Assembly (NCBI GenBank): GCA_946567425.1
Contig: CAMNXF010000005.1
Span: 1 to 64,000 of the forward strand
Direction: 5' to 3'
From: an uncultured Clostridia bacterium
Lineage (GTDB): Bacteria > Bacillota > Clostridia > Oscillospirales > Ruminococcaceae
Length of the DNA: 64,000 nt
Part shown: one piece after another, positions 1 to 8,109 of the stretch
Layout of the letters: each line of letters begins with the position of its first letter
How positions within the stretch are numbered: position 1 is the stretch's first letter
Notes under the pieces: model-generated
What the model saw: the letters and a program-made list of their open reading frames with translations, nothing else
Databases searched by the model: none
What the model was told of the DNA's origin: nothing
Translations under genes and position numbers: made by a program

Positions 1-440
1 CGACGACACCTGGCTATGTAGAGGGAGACGACGCGGACGGCGACGATGACGAGCCTGAAACTCCGACGACACCTGGCTATGTAGAGGGAGACGACGCGGA
101 CGGCGACGATGACGAGCCCGAAACTCCGACAACACCCGGCTATGTAGAGGGAGACGAACCGATTGATCCCGCTCCCGAGATACCTTTTGAGCAGGAGCCT
201 AATGTTGTTCCCGACTTTGAAATGATCCCGGACGATGAAGTTCCGCTTGGCGATACGCCCGGAACGCCCGATTTTGATATCGGCAGCGTGGAAATTCCTG
301 ATGACGATATTCCGCTTGCGGCTAATCCGTTTACCGGTGTTGCTGACAACACGGCGGGTCTCGCAATGGGAGCGGTCGGTGCTGCGATAGCCCTCGGCTT
401 GGCGGCTAAAAAGCGCGGCAACAAAGATGATAACAAGTAA
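1..440 (+). CDS. C-terminal part of a repeat-bearing cell-wall-anchored surface protein (5' end outside window)
   Basis: The open frame (codons beginning at base 3) enters from the left edge and stops at 438-440. It starts with a 21-residue acidic repeat (T-T-P-G-Y-V-E-G-D-D...E-P-E) present in about 2.4 copies, followed by a Pro/Asp/Glu-rich stalk. The C-terminus has NPFTG (about 40 residues from the end), a hydrophobic Ala/Gly-rich segment and a basic KKRG tail. This is the layout of a sortase substrate, with Asn in place of the usual Leu of LPxTG. The function of the missing N-terminal part is unknown. A terminator follows directly. Confidence 0.8.
   Translation, partial: TTPGYVEGDDADGDDDEPETPTTPGYVEGDDADGDDDEPETPTTPGYVEGDEPIDPAPEIPFEQEPNVVPDFEMIPDDEVPLGDTPGTPDFDIGSVEIPDDDIPLAANPFTGVADNTAGLAMGAVGAAIALGLAAKKRGNKDDNK
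3..157 (+). repeat. 63-bp in-frame tandem repeat
   Basis: Two nearly identical 63-bp units (3-65 and 66-128) and about half of a third (129-157) code for a 21-residue acidic, Thr/Pro-containing stalk unit. The first two units differ by a single synonymous-type change near position 56/119. The array probably continues to the left of the window. Being translated and without spacers, it is not a CRISPR array. Confidence 0.9.
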
Positions 441-447
441 TTAGTTT

Positions 448-478
448 ACAGCCCTCCTTAAACGGGAGGGCTGTTTTA
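448..478 (+). terminator. Rho-independent terminator after the surface protein
   Basis: Perfect 10-bp stem (448-457 with 465-474), 7-nt loop, followed by TTTT. It lies only a few bases before the ribosome binding site of the next gene, so the tail doubles as that gene's leader. Confidence 0.85.
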
Positions 479-488
479 TGGAGAGAGA

Positions 489-1700
489 ATGAGAACATTT
501 CCAAAAGTTTATATCACGCCCAAGGGCGAGAAAGCTCTGCGCGGCGGACACCCGTGGGTGTACTCTGATGAAGTCACCGATATTTGCGACAACACGGAAA
601 ACGGCTGTCTCGTCGATGTGTACAGCGCCAAGAGCCGTTTCCTCGGCACGGGCTTTTACAACGACAACTCTAAAATCCGTGTCCGCGTCGTTTCGCGCAA
701 CGCAAATGACAAATTTGACCGTGCATTCTGGGGACGGCGGATACGCTACGCGCTCGACTATCGGCGGACGGTAATGGCAGAGGATTTTCAATGCTGCCGT
801 TTGATTTTCGGGGAGGCTGACAGCTTCCCGGGGCTGACGGTTGACCGCTTCGGCGATGTTCTTGTAACGCAGGTTCTCTCGCTCGGTATCGAGAAAATCA
901 AGGAAATGCTGTATGAACTGCTTGCCGAAACTCTTAAGGAAATGGGCGAGCCGATAACTGCGATATATGAGCGCAGCGATGTGAAGATACGGGAGCTTGA
1001 GGGAATGCAGCAGTACAAGGGCTTTTGGCGCGGGCTGCGAACCGATTTGTCGGGCGTTGCCGAGATCACCGAAAACGGCATAAAATATGAGGTCGATTAC
1101 GTCAAAGGGCAGAAAACGGGCTTTTTCCTCGACCAGAAGTACAACCGTATGGCGATACGGCGTATAGCGCGCGGGCGGACGGTTCTCGACTGCTTTACGC
1201 ACACGGGAGCTTTCGCTCTGAACGCGGCGGCAGGGGGCGCAAGGCTCGTCAACGCGGTCGATATTTCCGAGGACGCTATCGAAATGACGAAAAAAAATGC
1301 CGCGCTGAACGGCTTCACGAATATGCAATTCACCGCCGCAAATGTTTTCGATCTGCTCACCGAGCTGTACAAGGCGGGGAACAGCCCCTACGACTTCATT
1401 ATCCTCGACCCGCCCGCGTTCACGAAAAGCAGCGGCACGGTGAGGAACGCTATTCGCGGTTACAAGGAAATCAACCTCAAGGCAATGCGGCTGCTGCCGC
1501 GCGGCGGCTACCTCGCGACCTGCTCCTGTTCTCATTTCATGACCGAGCCGCTGTTTCGGCAAATGCTCCATGACGCGGCGGCGGACGCGGAGGTTTCGCT
1601 TCGGCAGATCGAGTCGCGGCAGCAGTCACCCGACCATCCGATTTTGTGGAATGTTCCCGAAACGGACTATCTGAAATTTTTTATATTCCAAGTTGTTTAG
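489..1700 (+). CDS. rlmI: RlmI-like class I SAM-dependent rRNA (cytosine-C5) methyltransferase
   Basis: 403 residues, the usual length for the RlmI/COG1092 family, which methylates a 23S rRNA cytosine (C1962 in E. coli). An N-terminal PUA-type RNA-binding segment (residues ~1-75, with the GGHPWVY motif) precedes a Rossmann methyltransferase fold: SAM-binding DCFTHTGAF near residue 234, acidic VDIS strand end, DPPAF at 307-311, and the ATCSCSH loop at ~343-349 holding the candidate catalytic cysteines C345 and C347. The ATG follows GGAGAG. It sits alone between a terminator and a convergent terminator. The family is clear; the exact target base is inferred from homology. Confidence 0.9.
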   Translation: MRTFPKVYITPKGEKALRGGHPWVYSDEVTDICDNTENGCLVDVYSAKSRFLGTGFYNDNSKIRVRVVSRNANDKFDRAFWGRRIRYALDYRRTVMAEDFQCCRLIFGEADSFPGLTVDRFGDVLVTQVLSLGIEKIKEMLYELLAETLKEMGEPITAIYERSDVKIRELEGMQQYKGFWRGLRTDLSGVAEITENGIKYEVDYVKGQKTGFFLDQKYNRMAIRRIARGRTVLDCFTHTGAFALNAAAGGARLVNAVDISEDAIEMTKKNAALNGFTNMQFTAANVFDLLTELYKAGNSPYDFIILDPPAFTKSSGTVRNAIRGYKEINLKAMRLLPRGGYLATCSCSHFMTEPLFRQMLHDAAADAEVSLRQIESRQQSPDHPILWNVPETDYLKFFIFQVV

Positions 1701-1711
1701 CCGATAACGGC

Positions 1712-1749
1712 AAAAAAACAGCGCTATGCCGTTTGACATAGCGCTGTTT
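1712..1749. terminator. Bidirectional terminator between convergent genes
   Basis: Perfect 13-bp stem (1716-1728 with 1737-1749) flanked by an A-tract on the left and T's on the right. It can therefore stop transcription from the methyltransferase (+) and from the glycoside hydrolase gene (-) that ends at 1752. Confidence 0.9.
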
Positions 1750-1751
1750 AA

Positions 1752-3158
1752 TTATCTCACAACGCCCACAGGCTCGTATCTCACGCGCAGTTCGGGCATT
1801 TTCGTCATCTCAGCGAAGTAGTTGAGGGCGTCGTCGCCGTTTACGCCGTCGGCGGGGGTCGCGAATATCTTCAGCGTAAGCTCGGTCGTTCCGTTAAGCG
1901 GTTTCTCGAAGAACGCGGGCATAAGGTCGACCGTTTTCGTCTCGGGCGCTTTGAAGAACCACCGCCCGTTCAGCTCCAGCATAAGGCAAAGCGGCTCGTC
2001 GAACGTTATCTCGCAGAACACGGGATTGCTCTCAAACGGTATTTTCAGCGCCGCGCCGTCCGCGTCCTCCGCTCCTCCCCAGCGCAGACGGCAGGGGAGC
2101 GCAATTTCATCGCAGACATTCGTTTTCGGCATGAAATACGGGTCGTTCAGCACTTTTTTATACTCGCGAATGATCGGCTGAGGAATGCCGATCTGAGAGT
2201 TGTTCGGGTCTTCGATCTCGAGACCGAGCCGCCCTCTGTCACGGAATTGATAGAACGACACCGCCTTAAACCAGTCAGCATTTTCATCGCGAATCTTTTC
2301 GTAGAAACGGCGGACGGATTCGCCTTGCGCCGCCGCTCCCGAAACGTCGCCGTCAGTGTTTATCTCGGCGGTGATCATCGGCTTGGGAACGCCGCCGTTG
2401 AGCCAAGTAAGGCGTTCATGGGTCTTTTTGAAGAGCTTGAAGTTGTCGTCAACGCATCCGCAGGTGAAGCCCTCGCCGCCCTTTTCGGCAACACCGAACG
2501 GCCATGCGAAATGCAGCGCCAGATACGCGTCCGCGCTCCATTCGTCGGCGGTGCGGTACGCCTCGGCAAGCGCCTGCTCTTGCTCAACAGATCCGTCCTC
2601 GTTGCGAGCCATGCCCGCACAGAATATTGTCATGATGTTCGGCGCTTCCTCCTTGATTATGTTCGCAAACCGCACGAAGAACGCGCCAATCTCCTCAAAT
2701 GAGAAGCGTTTGTTATGAGTGAACCAGTTGCCCGTGCATTCGTGATTGATACGCAGCCGCAGCCGTCCGTAGGGCTTGAGCTCGCGAGCTATCGTCCGCA
2801 ACTCCCCGTCGTCAAGCGAGCAGTCGAGTGTCAGCGTGAGGAAAACGTCCTGTCCGTGACGGCGGACGTCCTTCATCTGCTCGAACGGCTGTCCCTTCTG
2901 CCTGTACGGGAAATAGTCGTCGTAGGGGTAATCCCACTGAAATCCGACTTTCATATCCTTACAGGTGACGGAAACCTTTTCGGCGCTCCATTCCTTGTCC
3001 TTGGGGTAGTAGGTGTACATCAGACCGACCGAGCGGTGCGGTCTGCCGAGGACGTTCAGAATGTAGTCCTGGCAAACGTACTCGCCGCGCTCACTGCCAT
3101 CGCCGAGATCCATTGCGCACTCGGCGGGGGAAAGGGTTACTTTATATAATTTGTCCAT
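1752..3158 (-). CDS. Putative clan GH-A-like TIM-barrel glycoside hydrolase, family not assigned
   Basis: 468 residues, no signal peptide, so probably cytoplasmic. Two glutamates sit in typical retaining clan GH-A contexts: E140 in RINHECTGNW (recalling the HExxG-W acid/base motif of GH26-type enzymes) and E265 in MITAEINTDG (nucleophile-like), 125 residues apart. The last ~110 residues look like a beta-sandwich. The gene starts 11 bases after the alpha-xylosidase gene with GGAG before ATG, so the two are almost certainly co-transcribed. I infer a role in breaking down the same xylosyl-substituted oligosaccharides. I could not assign a CAZy family, and a non-enzymatic role cannot be excluded. 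Confidence 0.6.
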   Translation of the reverse strand: MDKLYKVTLSPAECAMDLGDGSERGEYVCQDYILNVLGRPHRSVGLMYTYYPKDKEWSAEKVSVTCKDMKVGFQWDYPYDDYFPYRQKGQPFEQMKDVRRHGQDVFLTLTLDCSLDDGELRTIARELKPYGRLRLRINHECTGNWFTHNKRFSFEEIGAFFVRFANIIKEEAPNIMTIFCAGMARNEDGSVEQEQALAEAYRTADEWSADAYLALHFAWPFGVAEKGGEGFTCGCVDDNFKLFKKTHERLTWLNGGVPKPMITAEINTDGDVSGAAAQGESVRRFYEKIRDENADWFKAVSFYQFRDRGRLGLEIEDPNNSQIGIPQPIIREYKKVLNDPYFMPKTNVCDEIALPCRLRWGGAEDADGAALKIPFESNPVFCEITFDEPLCLMLELNGRWFFKAPETKTVDLMPAFFEKPLNGTTELTLKIFATPADGVNGDDALNYFAEMTKMPELRVRYEPVGVVR

Positions 3159-3169
3159 TTCTTCGCTCC

Positions 3170-5503
3170 TTAAATGTTGATCGTGACCGAGGTGCTGCCC
3201 GACGGAACGGAAACGCTCTCGCCGCCCGCAAGCTTCACGGTGAACGGCTTGTCGGTCTTGTCGAACGTTACGTCAACGGTGCTGCCGTGCCGAACTGCCT
3301 TGAGCGTGAACACCTTTTCCACATCGGTGTTGAAGATGTCACAGACGATCTCCTTGCCGTCCTCGGGCTGATAAATGACGAACTCGGTGTTTTCGAGATA
3401 GTCGTACTCAAAGCCGCGCTTGAAGTCGCCGTAAGCGATGATAGAGTTAGGTCTCGCGAGACAGGGAAGTCCGAAATAATCGTATTTCTCGCGGTAGAAA
3501 CGTCCGCCCTCGTAGGTCTTGCCGTTGAGGATATCCGTCCACGTTCCCTCGGGGAGATAGAATTCGCCGTCGCCGCGCTCGTTGCATATAGGCGCAACCA
3601 ACAGGTTATCGCCGAACATATACTGCTTATCGAGTGTAAGGCACGCGGGGTCGTTGTTGTAGTCGACGACCATTGCTCTCATCATGGGAACGCCCGTCGT
3701 GTGGGTCTTTATCGCCTGCGTCCAGAGGTACGGCATCAGTCTTCCCTTTAGCTTGGTGAAGTGACGGAGAACATCCACAGCCTCATCGTCGAACAGCCAA
3801 GGCACGCGGTAGGACGAGTTGCCGTGCAGTCTGGAATGCGAGGAGAGCAGTCCGAACGCCGACCAGCGCTTGTAGATGTCGGGCGTAGCGGTCGCCTCGA
3901 AGCCGGAAATGTCGTGACTGAAGTAGCCGAAACCGCTCATGCAGAGCGACAAGCCGCCGCGAATGGTCTCCGCCATGGACGTGTATTCAGCCGAGCAGTC
4001 GCCGCCCCAGTGCACAGGGAACTGCTGACCGCCGACGGTCGCCGAACGCGCAAACAGACATGCCTTGTTCTCGCCATAGTACTCCTTGAGAACATTGAAA
4101 ACGGTTTTGTTGTATAGGTAGGTGTAGTAATTGTGCATTGCAATGGGGTCCGCGCCGTTAAAGTACTTGACGTTGGTGGGTATTCTCTCGCCGAAGTCGG
4201 TTTTGAACGTGTCAACGCCCATTTCGCAGAGCTTGCGCAGCTTGGACGCGTACCACTCGCAAGCGGCGGGATTAGTGAAGTCGACGATAGCGAGTCCGGG
4301 CTGCCACATATCGCACTGGAAAACACTGCCGTCGAGGTTCTTCAACAGGTAGCCGTTCGCCTTACCCTCGTCGAACAGGGGAGAGCGTTGTCCGATGTAC
4401 GGGTTCAGCCAGACGCAGGTTTTCAGTCCTTTTGCCTTCAGGCGTGCAAGCATTGCGGGCGGGTCGGGGAACTGCCGTTTATCCCACTCGAAGTCGCACC
4501 ACTGAAATTCTTTCATCCAGAAGCAGTCAAAGTGGAACACCTCAAGCGGAATATCGCGCTCCGCCATACCGTCAATGAACGAGGTGACGGTTTCCTCGTT
4601 GTAGTCGGTCGTGAACGAGGTCGTGAGCCAGAGACCGAACGTGAACGCGGGCGGCAGTGCGGGCTTTCCCGTGAGGTCGGTGTAGTTTTCGAGCACCTCG
4701 GCAACGTTCACGCCGCCGATGACAAAATATTCCAGCTTTTCGCCCGCGACCGTGAACGAAACCTTGGAAACGGTATCGGAGCATACTTCGAACGAAACCT
4801 TATCCGAGCTGTTGACTAACACGCCGTAGCCCTCGCTCGACACGTAGAACGGTATGGATTTGTAGCTCTGGTCGGAGCAGGTGCCGCCGTCGGAGTTCCA
4901 GACCTCGACGTTCTGACCGTTCTTGACGAACGGCGTGAACTTCTCGCCGAAGCCATAGAAGTACTCGCCGACGTTCATCGAGAGCTGCTCACGGATATAG
5001 GTGGAATTTTCATAGCGCGGGTAATCCCAAAATGTGTTGTCGCGCGTAGCATTGAGCCGTGCCGCCTTAAGGAACTCGCCCTCGTTTATTATGGACGCGC
5101 TTCTCCACGCGCCGCCCGTGAGCCGCTTATCCTTGTAATAGTACTGCACGTTCCACGAGTGCTTGCCGACAACGAGCTTGGTGTCACCCGAAACAAGCTC
5201 CCAGCAGTCGTCCTTTTCGCTGACTGACGGCTTGAAGCCCTGATCCTCGTTCAGCTCAAACTTCGGCATATTGTCTAAGCCGCCCTTATAGTGAACTATC
5301 GACACCTTGATGACGTTCCTTTGGGTCGAGGTGAACGTGATGTCAAGGCACGGACCGCCGAGGGTCTGACCTCTGTTCTGTATATACTGCGCAGGAACGT
5401 ATACGTTAAGTCCGTTCTCCACGGGGGTTATCTCGTATGCCTGCGACGCGTAGCTAACCTCGTAGCCGCGCTTGTTGAGCCAGAATCCGTCCGAAAATTT
5501 CAT
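3170..5503 (-). CDS. yicI: Alpha-xylosidase, GH31 (YicI type)
   Basis: 777 residues, matching YicI (772). It removes non-reducing alpha-xylosyl residues, typically from xyloglucan oligosaccharides such as isoprimeverose. GH31 marks are visible: the N-terminal beta-sandwich, HFDCFWMKEF near residue 325, the nucleophile D436 in FKTDFGERIP, and the acid/base D502 in HWGGDCSAEY. No signal peptide, so it acts on imported sugars. ATG at 5503 follows AAGGAGG. Its own promoter is at 5630-5658, and a structured repeat element occupies the 5' leader. The AraC gene upstream is the likely regulator. Confidence 0.93.
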   Translation of the reverse strand: MKFSDGFWLNKRGYEVSYASQAYEITPVENGLNVYVPAQYIQNRGQTLGGPCLDITFTSTQRNVIKVSIVHYKGGLDNMPKFELNEDQGFKPSVSEKDDCWELVSGDTKLVVGKHSWNVQYYYKDKRLTGGAWRSASIINEGEFLKAARLNATRDNTFWDYPRYENSTYIREQLSMNVGEYFYGFGEKFTPFVKNGQNVEVWNSDGGTCSDQSYKSIPFYVSSEGYGVLVNSSDKVSFEVCSDTVSKVSFTVAGEKLEYFVIGGVNVAEVLENYTDLTGKPALPPAFTFGLWLTTSFTTDYNEETVTSFIDGMAERDIPLEVFHFDCFWMKEFQWCDFEWDKRQFPDPPAMLARLKAKGLKTCVWLNPYIGQRSPLFDEGKANGYLLKNLDGSVFQCDMWQPGLAIVDFTNPAACEWYASKLRKLCEMGVDTFKTDFGERIPTNVKYFNGADPIAMHNYYTYLYNKTVFNVLKEYYGENKACLFARSATVGGQQFPVHWGGDCSAEYTSMAETIRGGLSLCMSGFGYFSHDISGFEATATPDIYKRWSAFGLLSSHSRLHGNSSYRVPWLFDDEAVDVLRHFTKLKGRLMPYLWTQAIKTHTTGVPMMRAMVVDYNNDPACLTLDKQYMFGDNLLVAPICNERGDGEFYLPEGTWTDILNGKTYEGGRFYREKYDYFGLPCLARPNSIIAYGDFKRGFEYDYLENTEFVIYQPEDGKEIVCDIFNTDVEKVFTLKAVRHGSTVDVTFDKTDKPFTVKLAGGESVSVPSGSTSVTINI

Positions 5504-5526
5504 TGTATATCCTCCTTATTGTAAAT

Positions 5527-5601
5527 GCAAAAGCTCGCACCGGTCGGCTTTCGCCGACCTAGCCGAGCAACATTGCTTTGCTTGCTGCTCTCGATTTGCG
5601 G
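5527..5601 (-). repeat. Structured leader element, copy 1 (compact form)
   Basis: Lies in the 5' leader of the alpha-xylosidase gene, on the gene's strand. Read 5'-3' on minus: GCAAATCG, long stem P3 (8 bp, 5583-5590 with 5565-5572), GGCTAG (5564-5559), hairpin P4 (GTCGGC-gaaa-GCCGAC, 5558-5543), CGGTGCGAGCTTTTGC (5542-5527). The first and last blocks can pair. This is the shortest of five copies; the upstream side arm seen in copies 3 and 4 is absent. Elements of this form also lie at 9611, 16267, 17503 and 21405. Confidence 0.8.
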
Positions 5602-5629
5602 TTTATCCCGTGTGATCGTTGTTAATGAT

Positions 5630-5658
5630 ATAATACTACAATATATTCTCCACGTCAA
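5630..5658 (-). promoter_or_regulatory. Promoter of the alpha-xylosidase operon
   Basis: Minus strand TTGACG (5658-5653), 17-bp spacer, TATTAT (5635-5630). It is ~130 bases before the start codon, leaving room for the structured leader element. Confidence 0.7.
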
Positions 5659-5700
5659 ATATAAAAATATGCAATACAGATACTATTCTACTTTTTGCCG

Positions 5701-6576
5701 TTAATAATCGTGCCGTTCGCCGATTCTGCGGTACTCGTTGGGAGTGCAGCCCATAAGCCGCCGAAACTGCCTGTTGAAATTTGACAGATTGCGGAAACCG
5801 CACTCAAAGCTGATCTCCGAAACGGTCTTTGAGCACTCGAGCAGAGCGGAGCATGCGGCGCGTATTCTGTACTGCGTGATGTACTCGACGGCGGTCACGC
5901 CGGACGTTTCGCGAAATCGGTTCATAAAATAGCTCTTGCTGAGGTGAACGGTCGCGGCTAGTTGTTCAATGGTAATGTTTTCACTGAAATTATCGGCAAT
6001 ATACTCCAGCGCCGGACGCATCATTTCGCTTTTACCCATTTCCACAGGGGAATGCGCGCTGATATCCCCGTTGTCCTCAAGCAGCCAGAATAGCCGCAGC
6101 AACTCGCTTTTCATAAGCATATCAAGCCTCGGAGTGTTGCCGAGCGCACAGGAGACTATGTTTTCGGCGGTTATCCGCAGCTCATTATAGTAGCTATGCG
6201 CGTCAGTGATACGCAGCGCGGTAAATCCGCCGTTCGCGAGGGGACGGATACACTCGGCGGCAGAGCGGTCATTGTCGGACAGACCGAGCATTTCCGCGCT
6301 GAACACCACAGTATCGTAACGCTGAACTCCACCGCCGTGCGGATACATAGCGTGCAGAATATTTGGCGCGATCACTATAATATCGCCCTCTGCGGCGATA
6401 AACCTGTCGTCACCGCAAATATATTCCATTAGTCCTTCGTGCATAATGCTCAGCTCAAACTCGCCGTGCCAGTGCAGCGGCACATTCGAGAAATAGTCGG
6501 GTATTTTGCAGCAGTAGCAGCTGAACGGAACCAGCCGCGAGCTATGCCGTTTCTTTTCTTCGGTATCGTTGTTCAT
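5701..6576 (-). CDS. AraC-family transcriptional regulator with cupin sensor domain
   Basis: 291 residues. The N-terminal half (~1-150) looks like the cupin-type ligand-binding domain of sugar-responsive AraC proteins (HWHGEFELSI, then a GDIIVIAPNILHAM stretch with metal/sugar-pocket type His residues). The C-terminal ~100 residues hold two helix-turn-helix units: IEQLAATVHLSKSYFMNRF, and VSEISFECGFRNLSNFNRQF ending in the family signature GCTPNEYRR. ATG follows AAGGAGG. It precedes the alpha-xylosidase gene on the same strand and is the likely activator of that locus. The inducer is inferred to be a xylose-containing sugar. Confidence 0.9.
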   Translation of the reverse strand: MNNDTEEKKRHSSRLVPFSCYCCKIPDYFSNVPLHWHGEFELSIMHEGLMEYICGDDRFIAAEGDIIVIAPNILHAMYPHGGGVQRYDTVVFSAEMLGLSDNDRSAAECIRPLANGGFTALRITDAHSYYNELRITAENIVSCALGNTPRLDMLMKSELLRLFWLLEDNGDISAHSPVEMGKSEMMRPALEYIADNFSENITIEQLAATVHLSKSYFMNRFRETSGVTAVEYITQYRIRAACSALLECSKTVSEISFECGFRNLSNFNRQFRRLMGCTPNEYRRIGERHDY

Positions 6577-6590
6577 CGGTTCACCTCCTT

Positions 6591-6665
6591 AGAGCCTGTT
6601 TAGTATCCCTCAACACGCCGCCTGCACTCGCGTTTTGGCGCATTTCCAGATACTGAACAGGCTCT
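6591..6665. mobile_element. MITE-like 75-bp element with 16-bp terminal inverted repeats
   Basis: Begins AGAGCCTGTTTAGTAT (6591-6606) and ends with its inverted complement ATACTGAACAGGCTCT (6650-6665), 15 of 16 matching. The ~43-bp interior has no ORF. GAGCCTGTT-type ends are common for insertion sequences, so this may be a non-autonomous remnant; it could also simply be a long hairpin just ahead of the AraC gene. It separates the AraC ribosome binding site from everything upstream. No target-site duplication is obvious. Confidence 0.5.
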
Positions 6666-6671
6666 TAAATC

Positions 6672-6701
6672 AAAAAAGGCGAAACCGAAAGTTCCGCCTT
6701 T
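6672..6701 (-). terminator. Terminator of the YjfB-like gene
   Basis: On the minus strand AAGGCGGAAC (6700-6691), a 4-nt loop and GTTTCGCCTT (6686-6677) form a stem with one G-U pair, followed by TTTTTG. Confidence 0.75.
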
Positions 6702-6785
6702 ACGCGAGTTTCGCCCATTTAAGCAAGCTCCACTCATTTCCGACCCTTTACACAAACAACCCATTTTGCAAGCTGTGAGTGAAAA

Positions 6786-6971
6786 TTACGCGCGAACATC
6801 GAGCAACAGCCCTCTGCCGTCGGGCGAGGGCATATCGCCGAGCATATCGGTGATGATGTCCATAGCCGCCTCGGAAGACTCCATGCTCTTCTTGAGCATG
6901 CCGATAGACAGCGCGTCCTGCGTATTCGCCATAGCCATATCCATTGACAACGACGCGATAGACATTTCCAT
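6786..6971 (-). CDS. YjfB-like putative motility protein
   Basis: 61 residues. The N-terminus MEMSIASLSMDMAMANTQ and the following SIGMLKKSMESSEAA match the layout of the YjfB family (Pfam YjfB_motility), small proteins found in motile Firmicutes. I chose the ATG at 6971 rather than the in-frame ATG at 7004 because GGGAAGGGGG lies a proper distance before it and known members begin at this point. A consensus promoter (7031-7059) and a terminator (6672-6701) frame it as a single-gene unit, divergent from cheV. The molecular function of the family is unknown. Confidence 0.8.
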   Translation of the reverse strand: MEMSIASLSMDMAMANTQDALSIGMLKKSMESSEAAMDIITDMLGDMPSPDGRGLLLDVRA

Positions 6972-7030
6972 AACGTCAGCCCCCTTCCCGGTGTCGGGAT
7001 ACAAGTACCCCTTAATTATTCGTTACTGTT

Positions 7031-7059
7031 ATTCTACCATATATTGTGCCTTTTGTCAA
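7031..7059 (-). promoter_or_regulatory. Promoter of the YjfB-like gene
   Basis: Minus strand TTGACA (7059-7054), 17-bp spacer, TAGAAT (7036-7031), about 60 bases before the ATG. Confidence 0.75.
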
Positions 7060-7110
7060 GGGTTTTTGAAGATTTTCTAAAAAAAATGTACATTTTATAG
7101 ATAAAATCTC

Positions 7111-7139
7111 TTGATTTTTTGGAAATAATGTTGTATAAT
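7111..7139 (+). promoter_or_regulatory. Promoter of cheV
   Basis: TTGATT (7111-7116), 17-bp spacer, TATAAT (7134-7139), about 75 bases before the ATG. It is sigma-A type, not the TAAA-N15-GCCGATAA flagellar sigma-28 type. Confidence 0.75.
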
Positions 7140-7214
7140 ATAAATATTGATATAGTGGCTTAAGCGGAAAAGCGGTCATTATGCGTAAATAAATAAGTAA
7201 GGGGCTTTTTGAAT

Positions 7215-8108
7215 ATGGAAAACAATATTCTCCTTGAAAGCGGCACTAACGAGCTGGAAGTGTTGGAATTTATGGTGGGTAAGCAGAGTTTTGGCATAAA
7301 TATCGCCAAGGTCAGCGAGATCATGAACTATCAGCCTATGATCCCCGTACCCGATTCTCCTCCCGAGTTCGAGGGCGTGTTCACGCCGCGTGATAAGGTT
7401 ATCTCTGTTATTGACTTACATAAGGTGTTGAATAAAGAAAGTGACGATTCCGCGCGCGATCTGCTGATTATCTGCAATTTCAACCAGATGGACGTGGGTT
7501 TCCATGTTTCGTCTGTTAAGGGTATTCAGCGCATTTCTTGGGAGGATATTGAGAAACCTCCGCGTATTTCGGGCGACGGTACAAACAATATCGCGACAGG
7601 TATCGCAAAGCTCTCCGACAGAATTATCCTTATTCTCGACTTCGAGAAAATAGTTTCGGATATCAACCGTTCGGCTGTTATCGACGTTTCGGGCGCAACA
7701 ATGGCAGACGTTTCCAAGGCTAACAAGCATATCGTTATCGCCGAGGACTCACCGTTCCTCAACACGCTTATACAGAGCACTCTCGCGGAGGCGGGCTATA
7801 ATAATATAGTATCGTTCGACAACGGCAAGGACGCATGGGATTACATAAGCGGTCACAAAAATCTGACGGGAGATATCCTCGATCAGATATCCTGCGTTAT
7901 CAGCGATATCGAAATGCCGCAGATGGACGGTCATCATCTCACCAAGCTTATAAAGGACGACGAGGTTTTGCACCGTATTCCTGTTTACTTGTTCTCCTCG
8001 CTTATCAATGAGCAGATGAAGGTCAAGGGCGAAAGCGTCGGCGCGGATGCGCAGTTCTCCAAGCCGCAGATAGGTCAGCTTATCAATTATATTAACGAGC
8101 ATATCTGA
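7215..8108 (+). CDS. cheV: Chemotaxis coupling protein CheV (CheW domain fused to receiver domain)
   Basis: 297 residues. Residues ~10-150 form a CheW domain, which links chemoreceptors to the kinase CheA. Residues ~168-297 form a response-regulator receiver domain: acidic pair in IVIAEDSPFLN, phosphorylation site D231 in ISDIEMPQMDG, and conserved Ser/Thr and Lys positions in YLFSS and FSKPQ. I prefer ATG at 7215 over TTG at 7209 because AAGGGG is then 10 bases away. It is flanked by its own promoter and terminator. With the YjfB-like gene it implies a motile organism, although no other flagellar gene is in the window. Confidence 0.92.
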   Translation: MENNILLESGTNELEVLEFMVGKQSFGINIAKVSEIMNYQPMIPVPDSPPEFEGVFTPRDKVISVIDLHKVLNKESDDSARDLLIICNFNQMDVGFHVSSVKGIQRISWEDIEKPPRISGDGTNNIATGIAKLSDRIILILDFEKIVSDINRSAVIDVSGATMADVSKANKHIVIAEDSPFLNTLIQSTLAEAGYNNIVSFDNGKDAWDYISGHKNLTGDILDQISCVISDIEMPQMDGHHLTKLIKDDEVLHRIPVYLFSSLINEQMKVKGESVGADAQFSKPQIGQLINYINEHI

Positions 8109-8109
8109 T

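Noticed and set aside
1-157. CRISPR-like or minisatellite array at the left edge
   Set aside because: The 63-bp units are contiguous, in frame and translated as part of a surface protein; there are no spacers.
441-1571. 376-codon open frame on the minus strand opposite the rRNA methyltransferase
   Set aside because: It is antisense to a clear gene family, has no ribosome binding site or recognisable domain, and reflects GC-biased codon use.
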